From: a virus
DNA length: 24,923 nt
Reading direction: 5' to 3' (one strand)
Virus record (IMG/VR): IMGVR_UViG_3300049595_002049
Location: 1 to 24,923 of that record
Shown here one piece after another: positions 14,320 to 19,972 of this stretch (the stretch's first letter is position 1; each line of letters opens with the position of its first letter). The notes under the pieces were generated by a model. That model saw nothing but the letters and a program-made list of their open reading frames with translations, was not told where the DNA came from and searched no databases. A program made the position numbers and the translations under genes.

Positions 14320-14888
14320 AGAGTGTCGCCACCGACAGACCGATTACAAGGACACAACGCACCAGTCTGAAGCGCATCAAGAACACGCAGAGTTTCTTCT
14401 GGGCTACGACCGACGCTTAGATTGTTACAGGTCACGTGCTGAATGACGTTGTCTGGGTCGACGATGAACGTTGCGCGCAGAGCAACACCGTTTGAATAAA
14501 GAATGCCGAGTTGTTCGGCAAGACCAGTCGGCTGATCTTTATCATACCAATCGTCGACGCCCTGCTTCTTGGTATCACCGAAAGACCAGTGATTGGTTTT
14601 CTTCAGATCTTCGTGCGCATTGCGCCATGCCAGCTTACAGAATTCATTGTCAGTAGAACCGACCATCAAAACAGCGTCGCGGTCTTCGAAGTCTTTGACG
14701 AGTTTGTCGTATGCTACAATTTCAGTAGGACATACGAACGTGAAGTCTTTCGGATAGAATACGATTACTTTCCATTTGCCAGCGAAAGATGTTTCGCGGA
14801 TTTCTTCGAATGCATCATCAGGAGTAAGAACTCCTGGCTTTACACCATATACAGTAAAAGGATTTAGTTTGTATCCAACAGTTTTCAT
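14316..14888 (-). CDS. 2-Cys peroxiredoxin (AhpC/Prx1 type), 190 aa
   Basis: Reduces peroxides. The peroxidatic site is FYPKDFTFVCPTEI (T50, C53), the active-site arginine is about R138, and the resolving cysteine is in ALCPCN (C179; C181 is an extra). The length is that of typical 2-Cys AhpC. The frame extends ten codons upstream, but ATG 14888 has a GGAG site and directly follows the GroES stop, so it is the start. With two glutaredoxins downstream in the same unit, the phage carries its own thiol-redox set. I saw no AhpF-like reductase, so the reductant would be host thioredoxin or these glutaredoxins. Confidence 0.95.
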   Translation of the reverse strand: MKTVGYKLNPFTVYGVKPGVLTPDDAFEEIRETSFAGKWKVIVFYPKDFTFVCPTEIVAYDKLVKDFEDRDAVLMVGSTDNEFCKLAWRNAHEDLKKTNHWSFGDTKKQGVDDWYDKDQPTGLAEQLGILYSNGVALRATFIVDPDNVIQHVTCNNLSVGRSPEETLRVLDALQTGALCPCNRSVGGDTL

Positions 14889-14889
14889 A

Positions 14890-15168
14890 TTATTGCTCCA
14901 TATTATCATAAATGGCAACTAGGTTTTCTTCTTCGATGAAGTTGAATTCTTTGCCTTCAATTTTCACAGGAAGTGCTTTCGTCCAATTCACATAGACGAT
15001 ATATCCTGGCTTCACTACTGTAACATCTGGACCAACACGAATCACAGTTGCTGTGCGCGAATCAACCAGAGTTGTGCCTTCTAGAATGAGACCGCTGGTT
15101 GTTACGGCTTCTTGGCTGTTCGCTTTGATCAAAATCTGTTTCTTCAGCGGGAATAATTTGTTCATCAT
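14890..15168 (-). CDS. GroES-like co-chaperonin, 92 aa
   Basis: A Cpn10-type beta-barrel: an N-terminal LFPLKKQILIKA strand, then a flexible loop with TTSGLILEG that includes the hydrophobic IVL-like tripeptide (LIL) used to dock on GroEL, then TATVIRVGP and VKPGYIVYV and a C-terminal NFIEEENLVAIYD. T4 gp31 serves the same role in folding the major capsid protein, though gp31 itself is highly divergent. Two adjacent ATGs after a GAGGT site are both possible starts. The 5' third of the gene lies inside the preceding reading frame. Confidence 0.9.
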   Translation of the reverse strand: MMNKLFPLKKQILIKANSQEAVTTSGLILEGTTLVDSRTATVIRVGPDVTVVKPGYIVYVNWTKALPVKIEGKEFNFIEEENLVAIYDNMEQ

Positions 15169-15310
15169 CTACCTCATTAATTAATTTATATGTATCACAG
15201 AAAAGACAAAAATGACCACGACAGATCTCATCTTTTTCGTTGACGAGAACTACCGTAGTCATTTCATGTTTGCCGAAGTAACACTTCAGCTTTCGCCACC
15301 ACCGTATCAT
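15062..15310 (-). CDS. Small Cys-containing protein (DUF1660-like), 82 aa
   Basis: The N-terminal half (LKCYFGKHEMTTV, then CRGHFCLFCDTYKL) carries four cysteines in a zinc-knuckle arrangement recalling small phage proteins of the DUF1660 type. The C-terminal 30 residues are Q/S/R/N-rich and lie in the 107-base overlap with the GroES gene, so they may be under constraint from that frame. The start is TAATG-coupled to the upstream gene. Confidence 0.6.
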   Translation of the reverse strand: MIRWWRKLKCYFGKHEMTTVVLVNEKDEICRGHFCLFCDTYKLINEVDDEQIIPAEETDFDQSEQPRSRNNQRSHSRRHNSG

Positions 15311-15492
15311 TATTCCTCAGTAGCAGCTTCTTGTTTGAATTTACCCTGACGCTTCTTACCATCTTCATAGTCAGTTAGCGCAGAAACCCACGCACGACGA
15401 TAATCGCCAGCTGTCGCAGGATTATTCAGCTTGGCATTTGCCATAGCTTGTTTTGCCATCTTTGAAACTTTCACTTTTGTTACTTTTGACAT
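15310..15492 (-). CDS. Small basic protein, 60 aa
   Basis: A lysine- and alanine-rich helical protein (SKVTKVKVSKMAKQAMANAK, then DYEDGKKRQGKF). I recognise no domain. The start has a GGAG site and is preceded directly by promoter P3, so it is the first gene of the long unit that runs down to the glycosyltransferase at 9091. Being first and basic, it might be an early nucleic-acid-binding protein; that is a guess. Confidence 0.72.
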   Translation of the reverse strand: MSKVTKVKVSKMAKQAMANAKLNNPATAGDYRRAWVSALTDYEDGKKRQGKFKQEAATEE

Positions 15493-15510
15493 AATCTACT
15501 CCAAAATTAT

Positions 15511-15539
15511 ATTATACTACTATTTGTTTAATTAGTAAA
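15511..15539 (-). promoter_or_regulatory. Sigma-70-type promoter P3
   Basis: Minus-strand TTTACT, 17 bp, TATAAT, immediately downstream of the SNase stop and upstream of the 60-residue gene. It would drive the GroES-peroxiredoxin-DexA-glycosyltransferase unit. Confidence 0.75.
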
Positions 15540-15540
15540 A

Positions 15541-15954
15541 TTATTCACACCACGACTTTTTCTTGTCGCCGAAATAAGGGCGAGCAAGACCAGCTTTGAT
15601 TAGTTCTTCGCTGAGACGCTTACCATCATAGATAACGTCACCAAGAACGCGACCACCGAACTTATCCCACTCTTTGATTTCGAACTGAACTACAAGTGCT
15701 TCAGCAAGAACTTTCTTAGCAAACGCAGTCGCAGCATCACCAGCTTTGGCTTCAGCAGCACAAGCAGCACGACCACCCTTCTCAGGGGTATCAACACCAA
15801 GAACACGCAGTTTTAGCTTATCGCCTAATTCAACTGGTAGTCCTGGCATAATGAACTCAACTGTATCACCGTCAAGAACACGAGTAAGTTTGTAATCATA
15901 AGCAGAATAGGCAACCGATGGAACCAATAATAAAAGGAACAGAAACTTCTTCAT
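15541..15954 (-). CDS. Secreted staphylococcal-nuclease-like thermonuclease, 137 aa
   Basis: A signal peptide (1-16, ending VAYSA) precedes an SNase domain with the expected catalytic pattern: D28 and D30 (VLDGDTVEF), R50, D55 and E58 (RVLGVDTPEKG), R102 (DKFGGRVLGD) and GLARPYF at the end. The family cuts DNA and RNA with calcium. A secretion signal means it would act in the periplasm or outside the cell, for example on DNA entering from a second phage or on released host DNA. An AGGAG site precedes the ATG. Confidence 0.93.
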   Translation of the reverse strand: MKKFLFLLLLVPSVAYSAYDYKLTRVLDGDTVEFIMPGLPVELGDKLKLRVLGVDTPEKGGRAACAAEAKAGDAATAFAKKVLAEALVVQFEIKEWDKFGGRVLGDVIYDGKRLSEELIKAGLARPYFGDKKKSWCE

Positions 15955-15979
15955 GAAGCACTCCTTTGTTGTAGGTCAC

Positions 15980-16204
15980 CTATTTAGCTTGTTCGTTGAA
16001 CCACTTTACCCTGAGATAGTAAACACGAATTACAGCAATGACACTAAATGCGATCGTGTTGGCTGTTGCCAGTAAAAATGAACTAGTCCACATAAACACG
16101 TCTAAAAACAACCACGTCAAAAAGATACCAACTGGGTAATTTATGATTAACCCAGTTAGCACCATTATTAATGTTTCTCTTAGAATTGGTTTATTGATTG
16201 TCAT
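15980..16204 (-). CDS. Two-span membrane protein, 74 aa
   Basis: Two hydrophobic helices (about 12-34, LIMVLTGLIINYPVGIFLTW, and 44-62, LLATANTIAFSVIAVIRVYY) with charged ends; no signal cleavage site. I do not recognise the family, though similar short two-span proteins are common in phages. It lies between tRNA-Arg and the secreted nuclease. No strong ribosome-binding site is seen. Confidence 0.7.
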   Translation of the reverse strand: MTINKPILRETLIMVLTGLIINYPVGIFLTWLFLDVFMWTSSFLLATANTIAFSVIAVIRVYYLRVKWFNEQAK

Positions 16205-16209
16205 ATAAT

Positions 16210-16286
16210 TGGCCTGCCCGACAGGACTCGAACCTGTGACCCACAGCTTAGAAGGCTGTTGTTCTATCCAGCTGAACTACGGGCAG
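16210..16286 (-). tRNA. tRNA-Arg (UCU)
   Basis: Complete cloverleaf on the minus strand: acceptor CTGCCCG/CGGGCAG, anticodon TCT in loop CTTCTAA, T-arm ACAGG-TTCGAGT-CCTGT, discriminator G and encoded CCA. Its first ten bases overlap the end of the DUF458 gene, whose TAG stop falls inside the tRNA. Confidence 0.95.
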
Positions 16287-16774
16287 TTTATCTTCAATGC
16301 CTTTAGTCTGTCCGCACAATGCGTGGCTGCGAAGCCATTTGGTTTTACCATCGGAACAACATTAGTTAGCGCACGAACATAGCCGATGGCTTCGTTGATT
16401 ACGCAAGAAGACCCATGGTTCTCAGAAGGATTAATGTCTAAATGAATTTCGCAGTCAAAGTCTTCTTCCATGACCTGAGCGATATCTAGATACAGTTGGG
16501 ATACTTTATACACTTCATTCATCAGACGCATGCGTGGACGCGCTTTAGTTTTCTCATAGTCGCGCTCGCGCTCGACGTGACCGAATACCTTACAGCCATG
16601 CCGTCCACCGAGATGAACGACTACAACTGAAGCATAATCCGCATACCATTCATCCTTGATGAGAACACGATCTGAATCGCAGCCGATATAGACTTTTGAA
16701 TTAGGATGTTCGTCGATGAATTGTTTTACAACGAGAGGATTAATTCTTTCTTTTAGGTGATGATGTATGTGCAT
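16277..16774 (-). CDS. DUF458/YkuK-like RNase H-fold protein, 165 aa
   Basis: An RNase H-like fold is suggested by VYIGCDSDR followed by YASVVVVHLG (first strands with an acidic residue), a central helix with YLDIAQVMEE, EIHLDINPSE with a second acidic residue and a late helix (SCVINEAIGYVRALT). The pattern matches the DUF458 (YkuK) family as I recall it; its biochemical role is not established. The gene ends with TAG inside tRNA-Arg. It begins MHIHHH with no clear ribosome-binding site. Confidence 0.75.
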   Translation of the reverse strand: MHIHHHLKERINPLVVKQFIDEHPNSKVYIGCDSDRVLIKDEWYADYASVVVVHLGGRHGCKVFGHVERERDYEKTKARPRMRLMNEVYKVSQLYLDIAQVMEEDFDCEIHLDINPSENHGSSCVINEAIGYVRALTNVVPMVKPNGFAATHCADRLKALKINCP

Positions 16775-16786
16775 AATATAGTTAGG

Positions 16787-16807
16787 TTGGCAGAATTGAA
16801 CTGCCCA
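16787..16807 (-). other. T-arm-like tRNA remnant
   Basis: Minus strand GGCAG-TTCAATT-CTGCC (16789-16805) has a perfect 5-bp stem and a seven-base TTCAATT loop, exactly a tRNA T-arm. No matching acceptor, D- or anticodon arm is visible around it. It lies in the gap between two genes and closely resembles the T-arm of the tRNA-Gly in this window. Confidence 0.45.
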
Positions 16808-16815
16808 TGCTAAAA

Positions 16816-17355
16816 TTAGTCTTTAGTCAGGTTTAGTTTTGCGTGCTTTCCAGTTTGTTTTATTGGACGGACTTGACTAGGGTGTGTTATCATGTAACTT
16901 GTTGAACCTTTGTGTTCTCTCGTATTTGTGTAAGCCACAGTGTGAATATTGTTTTTACGCAACGTATCAGCAACATGCTTGTTAGTTAATCCATGTCCGA
17001 GCTTTTTGTGTTGCTCTCTTTGTGCGTTAGTTATATGTCCTGCTGCATGAAGAGAATGACTGGTTCCTTGTGGCTCATGGTTTTCACCATCATCTTTTAT
17101 GTGAGCAACGTTCCCAAGTTTGATTCTAGCAGCATGGTGATAGATCTTAGAGTGGTCTATCTCATGTGGCTCATCATGTTTGTCAAAATATTCATCCTTG
17201 TTTTTAATAGCTTCTCTTGCTGCCTGTTTAGTACCAAAGTGGCTCATGTGATGAAACTTGGAAAACTTCGTTGGCGTCAAATGATGAACAATTTCGCTCT
17301 CGCCTTCTTGAGCAGAACGAATAGACTCATTAAGATATTGAATAAAAGATAACAT
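16816..17355 (-). CDS. His-rich protein with capsid-targeting-like N-terminus, 179 aa
   Basis: The frame is open further upstream into tRNA-Val, but ATG 17355 with an AGGAG site is the real start. The N-terminus MLSFIQYLNES resembles the capsid-targeting sequence of T4 internal proteins (MKTYQEFIAEA) and contains L-N-E, which fits the prohead protease rule (L/I-x-E). The body is rich in His, Lys and Ser with no known domain. A T4-type late promoter sits 21 bp upstream of the start. It could be packaged in the head and injected. This rests on motif and promoter, not on homology. Confidence 0.72.
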   Translation of the reverse strand: MLSFIQYLNESIRSAQEGESEIVHHLTPTKFSKFHHMSHFGTKQAAREAIKNKDEYFDKHDEPHEIDHSKIYHHAARIKLGNVAHIKDDGENHEPQGTSHSLHAAGHITNAQREQHKKLGHGLTNKHVADTLRKNNIHTVAYTNTREHKGSTSYMITHPSQVRPIKQTGKHAKLNLTKD

Positions 17356-17375
17356 TTGAGAACTCCTGTTTCGAT

Positions 17376-17383
17376 TATTTATA
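17376..17383 (-). promoter_or_regulatory. T4-type late promoter
   Basis: Minus-strand TATAAATA, 21 bp upstream of ATG 17355, with the start of the His-rich gene at the expected distance. It lies between tRNA-Val and that gene, so the two transcription units can be separated at late times. Confidence 0.65.
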
Positions 17384-17392
17384 ATATCTAGT

Positions 17393-17467
17393 TGGTACTC
17401 GATGACGGATTCGAACCGCCGACCTTCTCCGTGTAAGGGAGACACTCTACCGCTGAGTTAATCGAGC
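17393..17467 (-). tRNA. tRNA-Val (UAC)
   Basis: Minus-strand cloverleaf: acceptor GCTCGAT/ATCGAGT (first pair G-T), anticodon TAC in loop CTTACAC, T-arm with TTCGAAT, discriminator A, encoded CCA. Confidence 0.94.
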
Positions 17468-17472
17468 ATATT

Positions 17473-17548
17473 TGGTGCGCCCACTAGGACTCGAACCTAG
17501 ACTCAAAGGATTATGAGTCCTCTGCTTTAACCGTTAAGCTATGGGCAC
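17473..17548 (-). tRNA. tRNA-Met or tRNA-Ile2 (CAU)
   Basis: Minus-strand cloverleaf with acceptor GTGCCCA/TGGGCGC, anticodon CAT in loop CTCATAA, T-arm CTAGG-TTCGAGT-CCTAG, encoded CCA. The CAU anticodon can read AUG, or AUA if C34 is modified to lysidine; the sequence does not decide. Initiator features (three G-C pairs in the anticodon stem) are absent. Confidence 0.93.
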
Positions 17549-17665
17549 TCATTTCGCATAATCTAAGTCATAGATCTCGGATGTTAGCTTGACGATCTCT
17601 TCGATAATCTGCTCTTCGCTTCTTTCTTCTTTGACGTCAGGTTCGTTTGTATTTTCTTTTTGCAT
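17549..17665 (-). CDS. Small acidic protein within the tRNA array, 38 aa
   Basis: ATG 17665 to TGA 17549, the only room for a protein between tRNA-Ser and tRNA-Met. The product is acidic and helical (EERSEEQIIEEIVKLTSEIY) and ends one base before tRNA-Met. No clear ribosome-binding site is seen. It may be a real small gene or a chance frame in an otherwise empty 125-base gap. Confidence 0.42.
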   Translation of the reverse strand: MQKENTNEPDVKEERSEEQIIEEIVKLTSEIYDLDYAK

Positions 17666-17673
17666 AATTGTTT

Positions 17674-17763
17674 TGGCGGAAGCGGTGAGATTCGAACTCA
17701 CGGACCCCTCTCAGGATCGGCAGTTTTCAAGACTGCAGGATTAAACCACTCTCCCACGCTTCC
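17674..17763 (-). tRNA. tRNA-Ser (UGA)
   Basis: Minus-strand class II tRNA of 90 bases with a long variable arm. Acceptor GGAAGCG/CGCTTCC, anticodon TGA in loop CTTGAAA, T-arm GTGAG-TTCGAAT-CTCAC, discriminator G, encoded CCA. Confidence 0.95.
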
Positions 17764-17771
17764 ATTAAAAT

Positions 17772-17855
17772 TGGTACGAGCGGAGAGACTCGAACTCTCA
17801 AGCCATTCGGCAACAGATTTTAAGTCTGTCGTGTATACCATTCCACCACGCTCGC
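17772..17855 (-). tRNA. tRNA-Leu (UAA)
   Basis: Minus-strand class II tRNA of 84 bases. Acceptor GCGAGCG/CGCTCGT, anticodon TAA in loop CTTAAAA, long variable arm, T-arm with TTCGAGT, discriminator A, encoded CCA. Confidence 0.95.
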
Positions 17856-17874
17856 ATTATAACATGTTAGAAAC

Positions 17875-17951
17875 TGGTCGGAGTACAAGGATTCGAACCT
17901 TGGACCTCTTGCTCCCAAAGCAAGCGCACTACCAAGCTGTGCTACACTCCG
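17875..17951 (-). tRNA. tRNA-Pro (UGG)
   Basis: Minus-strand cloverleaf: acceptor CGGAGTG/TACTCCG, anticodon TGG in loop TTTGGGA, T-arm CAAGG-TTCGAAT-CCTTG, encoded CCA. Confidence 0.95.
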
Positions 17952-17955
17952 AATA

Positions 17956-18037
17956 TGGTGCGGTCGGAGAGACTCGAACTCTCACCAATTAAGACTGGCT
18001 TCTAAGACCAGCGCGTCTACCATTCCACCACGACCGC
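17956..18037 (-). tRNA. tRNA-Leu (UAG)
   Basis: Minus-strand class II tRNA of 82 bases. Acceptor GCGGTCG/CGACCGC, anticodon TAG in loop CTTAGAA, variable arm, T-arm with TTCGAGT, encoded CCA. A second leucine tRNA, distinct from the UAA one. Confidence 0.95.
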
Positions 18038-18042
18038 ATTTT

Positions 18043-18118
18043 TGGTGGATCCAGTCGGACTCGAACCGACCACATCCAGCTTGCAAAGCTGGCGCTCTCC
18101 CAGATGAGCTATGGACCC
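18043..18118 (-). tRNA. tRNA-Ala (UGC)
   Basis: Minus-strand cloverleaf: acceptor GGGTCCA/TGGATCC with the G3-T wobble pair that marks alanine tRNAs, anticodon TGC in loop TTTGCAA, T-arm GTCGG-TTCGAGT-CCGAC, encoded CCA. Confidence 0.95.
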
Positions 18119-18123
18119 ATGTT

Positions 18124-18199
18124 TGGTGCTGTCTGTGGGAATCGAACTCACGACATCCTGCTTACAAGGCAGGTGCTCTACCGACTGAGCTAAGACAGC
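18124..18199 (-). tRNA. tRNA-Thr (UGU)
   Basis: Minus-strand cloverleaf: acceptor GCTGTCT/AGACAGC, anticodon TGT in loop CTTGTAA, T-arm with TTCGATT, encoded CCA. Confidence 0.95.
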
Positions 18200-18205
18200 A
18201 AAAAC

Positions 18206-18279
18206 TGGAGCGGGATAACAGAATCGAACTGTTGCTATCAGTTTGGAAAACTGAAGTCCTACCATTAAACGAATCCCGC
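18206..18279 (-). tRNA. tRNA-Gly (UCC)
   Basis: Minus-strand cloverleaf: acceptor GCGGGAT/ATCCCGC, anticodon TCC in loop TTTCCAA, T-arm AACAG-TTCGATT-CTGTT, discriminator T, encoded CCA. Confidence 0.94.
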
Positions 18280-18288
18280 AATTTTATT

Positions 18289-18363
18289 TGGCGGACTTGG
18301 GAGGGATTGAACCTCCGACATGGTGATTAACAGTCACCTGTTCTACCACTGAACTACAAGTCC
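18289..18363 (-). tRNA. tRNA-Asn (GUU)
   Basis: Minus-strand cloverleaf: acceptor GGACTTG/CAAGTCC, anticodon GTT in loop CTGTTAA, T-arm GGAGG-TTCAATC-CCTCC, discriminator G, encoded CCA. Its first base directly follows the T-run that ends the tmRNA. Confidence 0.95.
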
Positions 18364-18399
18364 AAAAAACTGTGCCGAGTTTTATAGGAAATCCTCGGC
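18364..18399 (-). terminator. Stem-loop and T-run at the tmRNA 3' end
   Basis: GCCGAG/CTCGGC, a 6-bp stem around a 14-base loop, is followed after four bases by six T's on the minus strand, directly before tRNA-Asn. It may be a leaky terminator or simply the 3' processing boundary of the tmRNA coding piece. Confidence 0.5.
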
Positions 18400-18828
18400 G
18401 AACCTATACTATCAGATTGTCATCACGACAAGAATGCTACCTTTGCGGATAGCGGATGGCTGATTCGACAACCACCATAAGAGAACTGGCTTCAGTTCTC
18501 ACATTAGAATAATGTTATCAGAAGCATACTAAGTCAATATGCTTTTGATAGCCCTCTCATTGAGAGGACGACCACTTCCGTTGAGAAACCCACTCGGAAG
18601 AACAGTTGGATCAGGCAGCTAGTGCTTGATTGTAGTAAGAGTCATTTGCTTTTACTTTTGTTTGCGCTGATTACGTCAGTCGCCTATCGAGTTGTCTGGT
18701 CGGATATCTTTCCCTGTCGAAGCCAGGACATCCCCATCAAAAACATTCTACTCGAAAACATTTTTGGTGGAGATGGGCGGAGTTGAACCGCCGTCCAAGA
18801 AACCTTCTCGTTCCTTCATACAACCATA
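18370..18828 (-). ncRNA. ssrA: Circularly permuted (two-piece) tmRNA
   Basis: Rescues stalled ribosomes by adding a degradation tag. Reading the minus strand, the 3' acceptor piece comes first: T-arm GGCGG-TTCAACT-CCGCC, then CATCTCC-A-CCA ending at 18765. A 29-base loop (18736-18764) follows, and then the 5' piece starts GGGGATG at 18735 with tmRNA-like TGGCTTCGACAGGG. GGGGATG pairs over all seven positions with CATCTCC, rebuilding the tRNA-like acceptor. The tag frame at 18649-18611 begins at GCA and encodes ANDSYYNQALAA then stop, a canonical ALAA-ending tag. Several hairpins fill the pseudoknot region. Exact mature ends are estimates. Promoter P4 lies immediately upstream. Confidence 0.93.
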
Positions 18829-18836
18829 ATAAATCT

Positions 18837-18865
18837 ATTATACTATATTTAGTGTGAAAAGTAAA
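18837..18865 (-). promoter_or_regulatory. Sigma-70-type promoter P4
   Basis: Minus-strand TTTACT, 17 bp, TATAAT, placed to start transcription near 18830 at the 5' end of the permuted tmRNA and its tRNA array. Confidence 0.78.
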
Positions 18866-18869
18866 ATAA

Positions 18870-19100
18870 TTAATTGTCACCGAAGAACGCTAATTTGTAA
18901 GTGTAACGAGTTCCTGGTTCTAGACCAGATTTGTCTGGGGTGAGATTCCACTTGTGTAGCATCTCATTTCCATGACGCTCGCTAAACACAGGAACAGCAC
19001 CATAACTATGCGTTACACTGCCGTTTGCGTATTCATGCGTGCACTCATAATGCATAATCTTCGGTGTCATAGAATTGTTAGTCTGATACACCATAGCCAT
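18870..19100 (-). CDS. Hypothetical protein, 76 aa
   Basis: The start is ATG 19100, TAATG-coupled to the stop of the GIY-YIG-like gene; the longer frame to 19145 would lie inside that gene. The product is a small beta-rich protein (KIMHYECTHEYANGSVTHS, then YTYKLAFFGDN). No signal peptide or known domain. It ends just before promoter P4. Confidence 0.68.
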   Translation of the reverse strand: MAMVYQTNNSMTPKIMHYECTHEYANGSVTHSYGAVPVFSERHGNEMLHKWNLTPDKSGLEPGTRYTYKLAFFGDN

Positions 19101-19972
19101 TAATCGCTCGCCGACAAAGTCATCGGATGTCCTTGCAACCTGCACTGTATAGATATTTCTTTTTCAAGTGAACGAGCCTTGCAGGAATCTACTTTGTATC
19201 CAGCTTCGTATCCTGACTCTTTCGGAACTTCATAATAATAAAAAGATACAGCCTTTCCTTTCAAATTCGGGGAAGACATTTTCTTGTTCAGAGAGACCGT
19301 AAACTGATCGATGTATTCACCTGTTACACGCTTTTTGTTTCTAGAAGAATAACTGCGAAGGCGAGCTTGTAGACCATTTACACCATCAGCTTTACCTACT
19401 TTCTGAACCTTATTTCTGAACAAAATAAGATACACGCCAGAATGCGTCGACGGACATTTTGGTAAATCTAAGAAACCATATTCGTCGTGATTCCATTTAG
19501 ATTTACCAAGGAATGTACAGTCTTGTTTTACAAAATCCAAAACTTTTCTACCGCTGTTGTTTTGCAATGTAGGAATAATTGTGGTCTTGTACCATTTCTT
19601 GGCAAACGCAATTGCTTTCTGTTCGTCTGCTGTGTTCGTCGTCTTTGCAGACTTATGACCAATTTTGGTGAATCGCACCATCCAGTTTTTTGATTTCCCA
19701 GGAATTAACGTAATTTGTAGGTGACGTATTCCTTCAATATTAACTGTTCGATTGCTTTCTTTTTGCGAATGGTATCTTGCTTTACTATCAAGCACTCCAT
19801 TCTCTTTAATACTGGTCATTCGCGACATTGAAGCAATAGCATACTCTCTCAACGCAGGAGACCATTTCTTTAGAACACTTTCTGGAATAGAATCGCAACC
19901 AATACTAGTATAGTAATTCTTAGAGGAATAAAATCGGTTGCGTTCTTGTTTAGACGGAATTTTCTTACTCAT
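19100..19972 (-). CDS. GIY-YIG-like nuclease-fold protein, 290 aa
   Basis: The C-terminal third has a GIY-YIG-type core: GVYLILF (179-185) and KVQKVGKADG (188-197, the YIG-like strand), LQARLRSY with the conserved arginine (about R204 or R206), and a late SLEKEISIQ helix whose E270 fits the metal-binding glutamate. The first ~170 residues (YHSQKESNRTVNIEGIRHLQ, then a basic KKWYKTTIIPTLQ helix) are unfamiliar and may bind DNA. It could be a homing-type endonuclease or a repair nuclease. Key residues are weakly conserved, so activity is uncertain. Overlaps the ligase gene by four bases. Confidence 0.6.
   Translation of the reverse strand: MSKKIPSKQERNRFYSSKNYYTSIGCDSIPESVLKKWSPALREYAIASMSRMTSIKENGVLDSKARYHSQKESNRTVNIEGIRHLQITLIPGKSKNWMVRFTKIGHKSAKTTNTADEQKAIAFAKKWYKTTIIPTLQNNSGRKVLDFVKQDCTFLGKSKWNHDEYGFLDLPKCPSTHSGVYLILFRNKVQKVGKADGVNGLQARLRSYSSRNKKRVTGEYIDQFTVSLNKKMSSPNLKGKAVSFYYYEVPKESGYEAGYKVDSCKARSLEKEISIQCRLQGHPMTLSASD

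Noticed and set aside
17660-18265. Open frames of 110 aa (plus) and 82 aa (minus) across the tRNA array
   Set aside because: They translate tRNA genes; motifs such as RLELSS and SIPTDS are the well-known artefacts of reading tRNA T-arms and anticodon arms as protein.
18364-18828. Possible protein gene or long empty intergenic region
   Set aside because: The stretch is accounted for by the permuted tmRNA; no coupled frame with a ribosome-binding site is present other than the tag frame.
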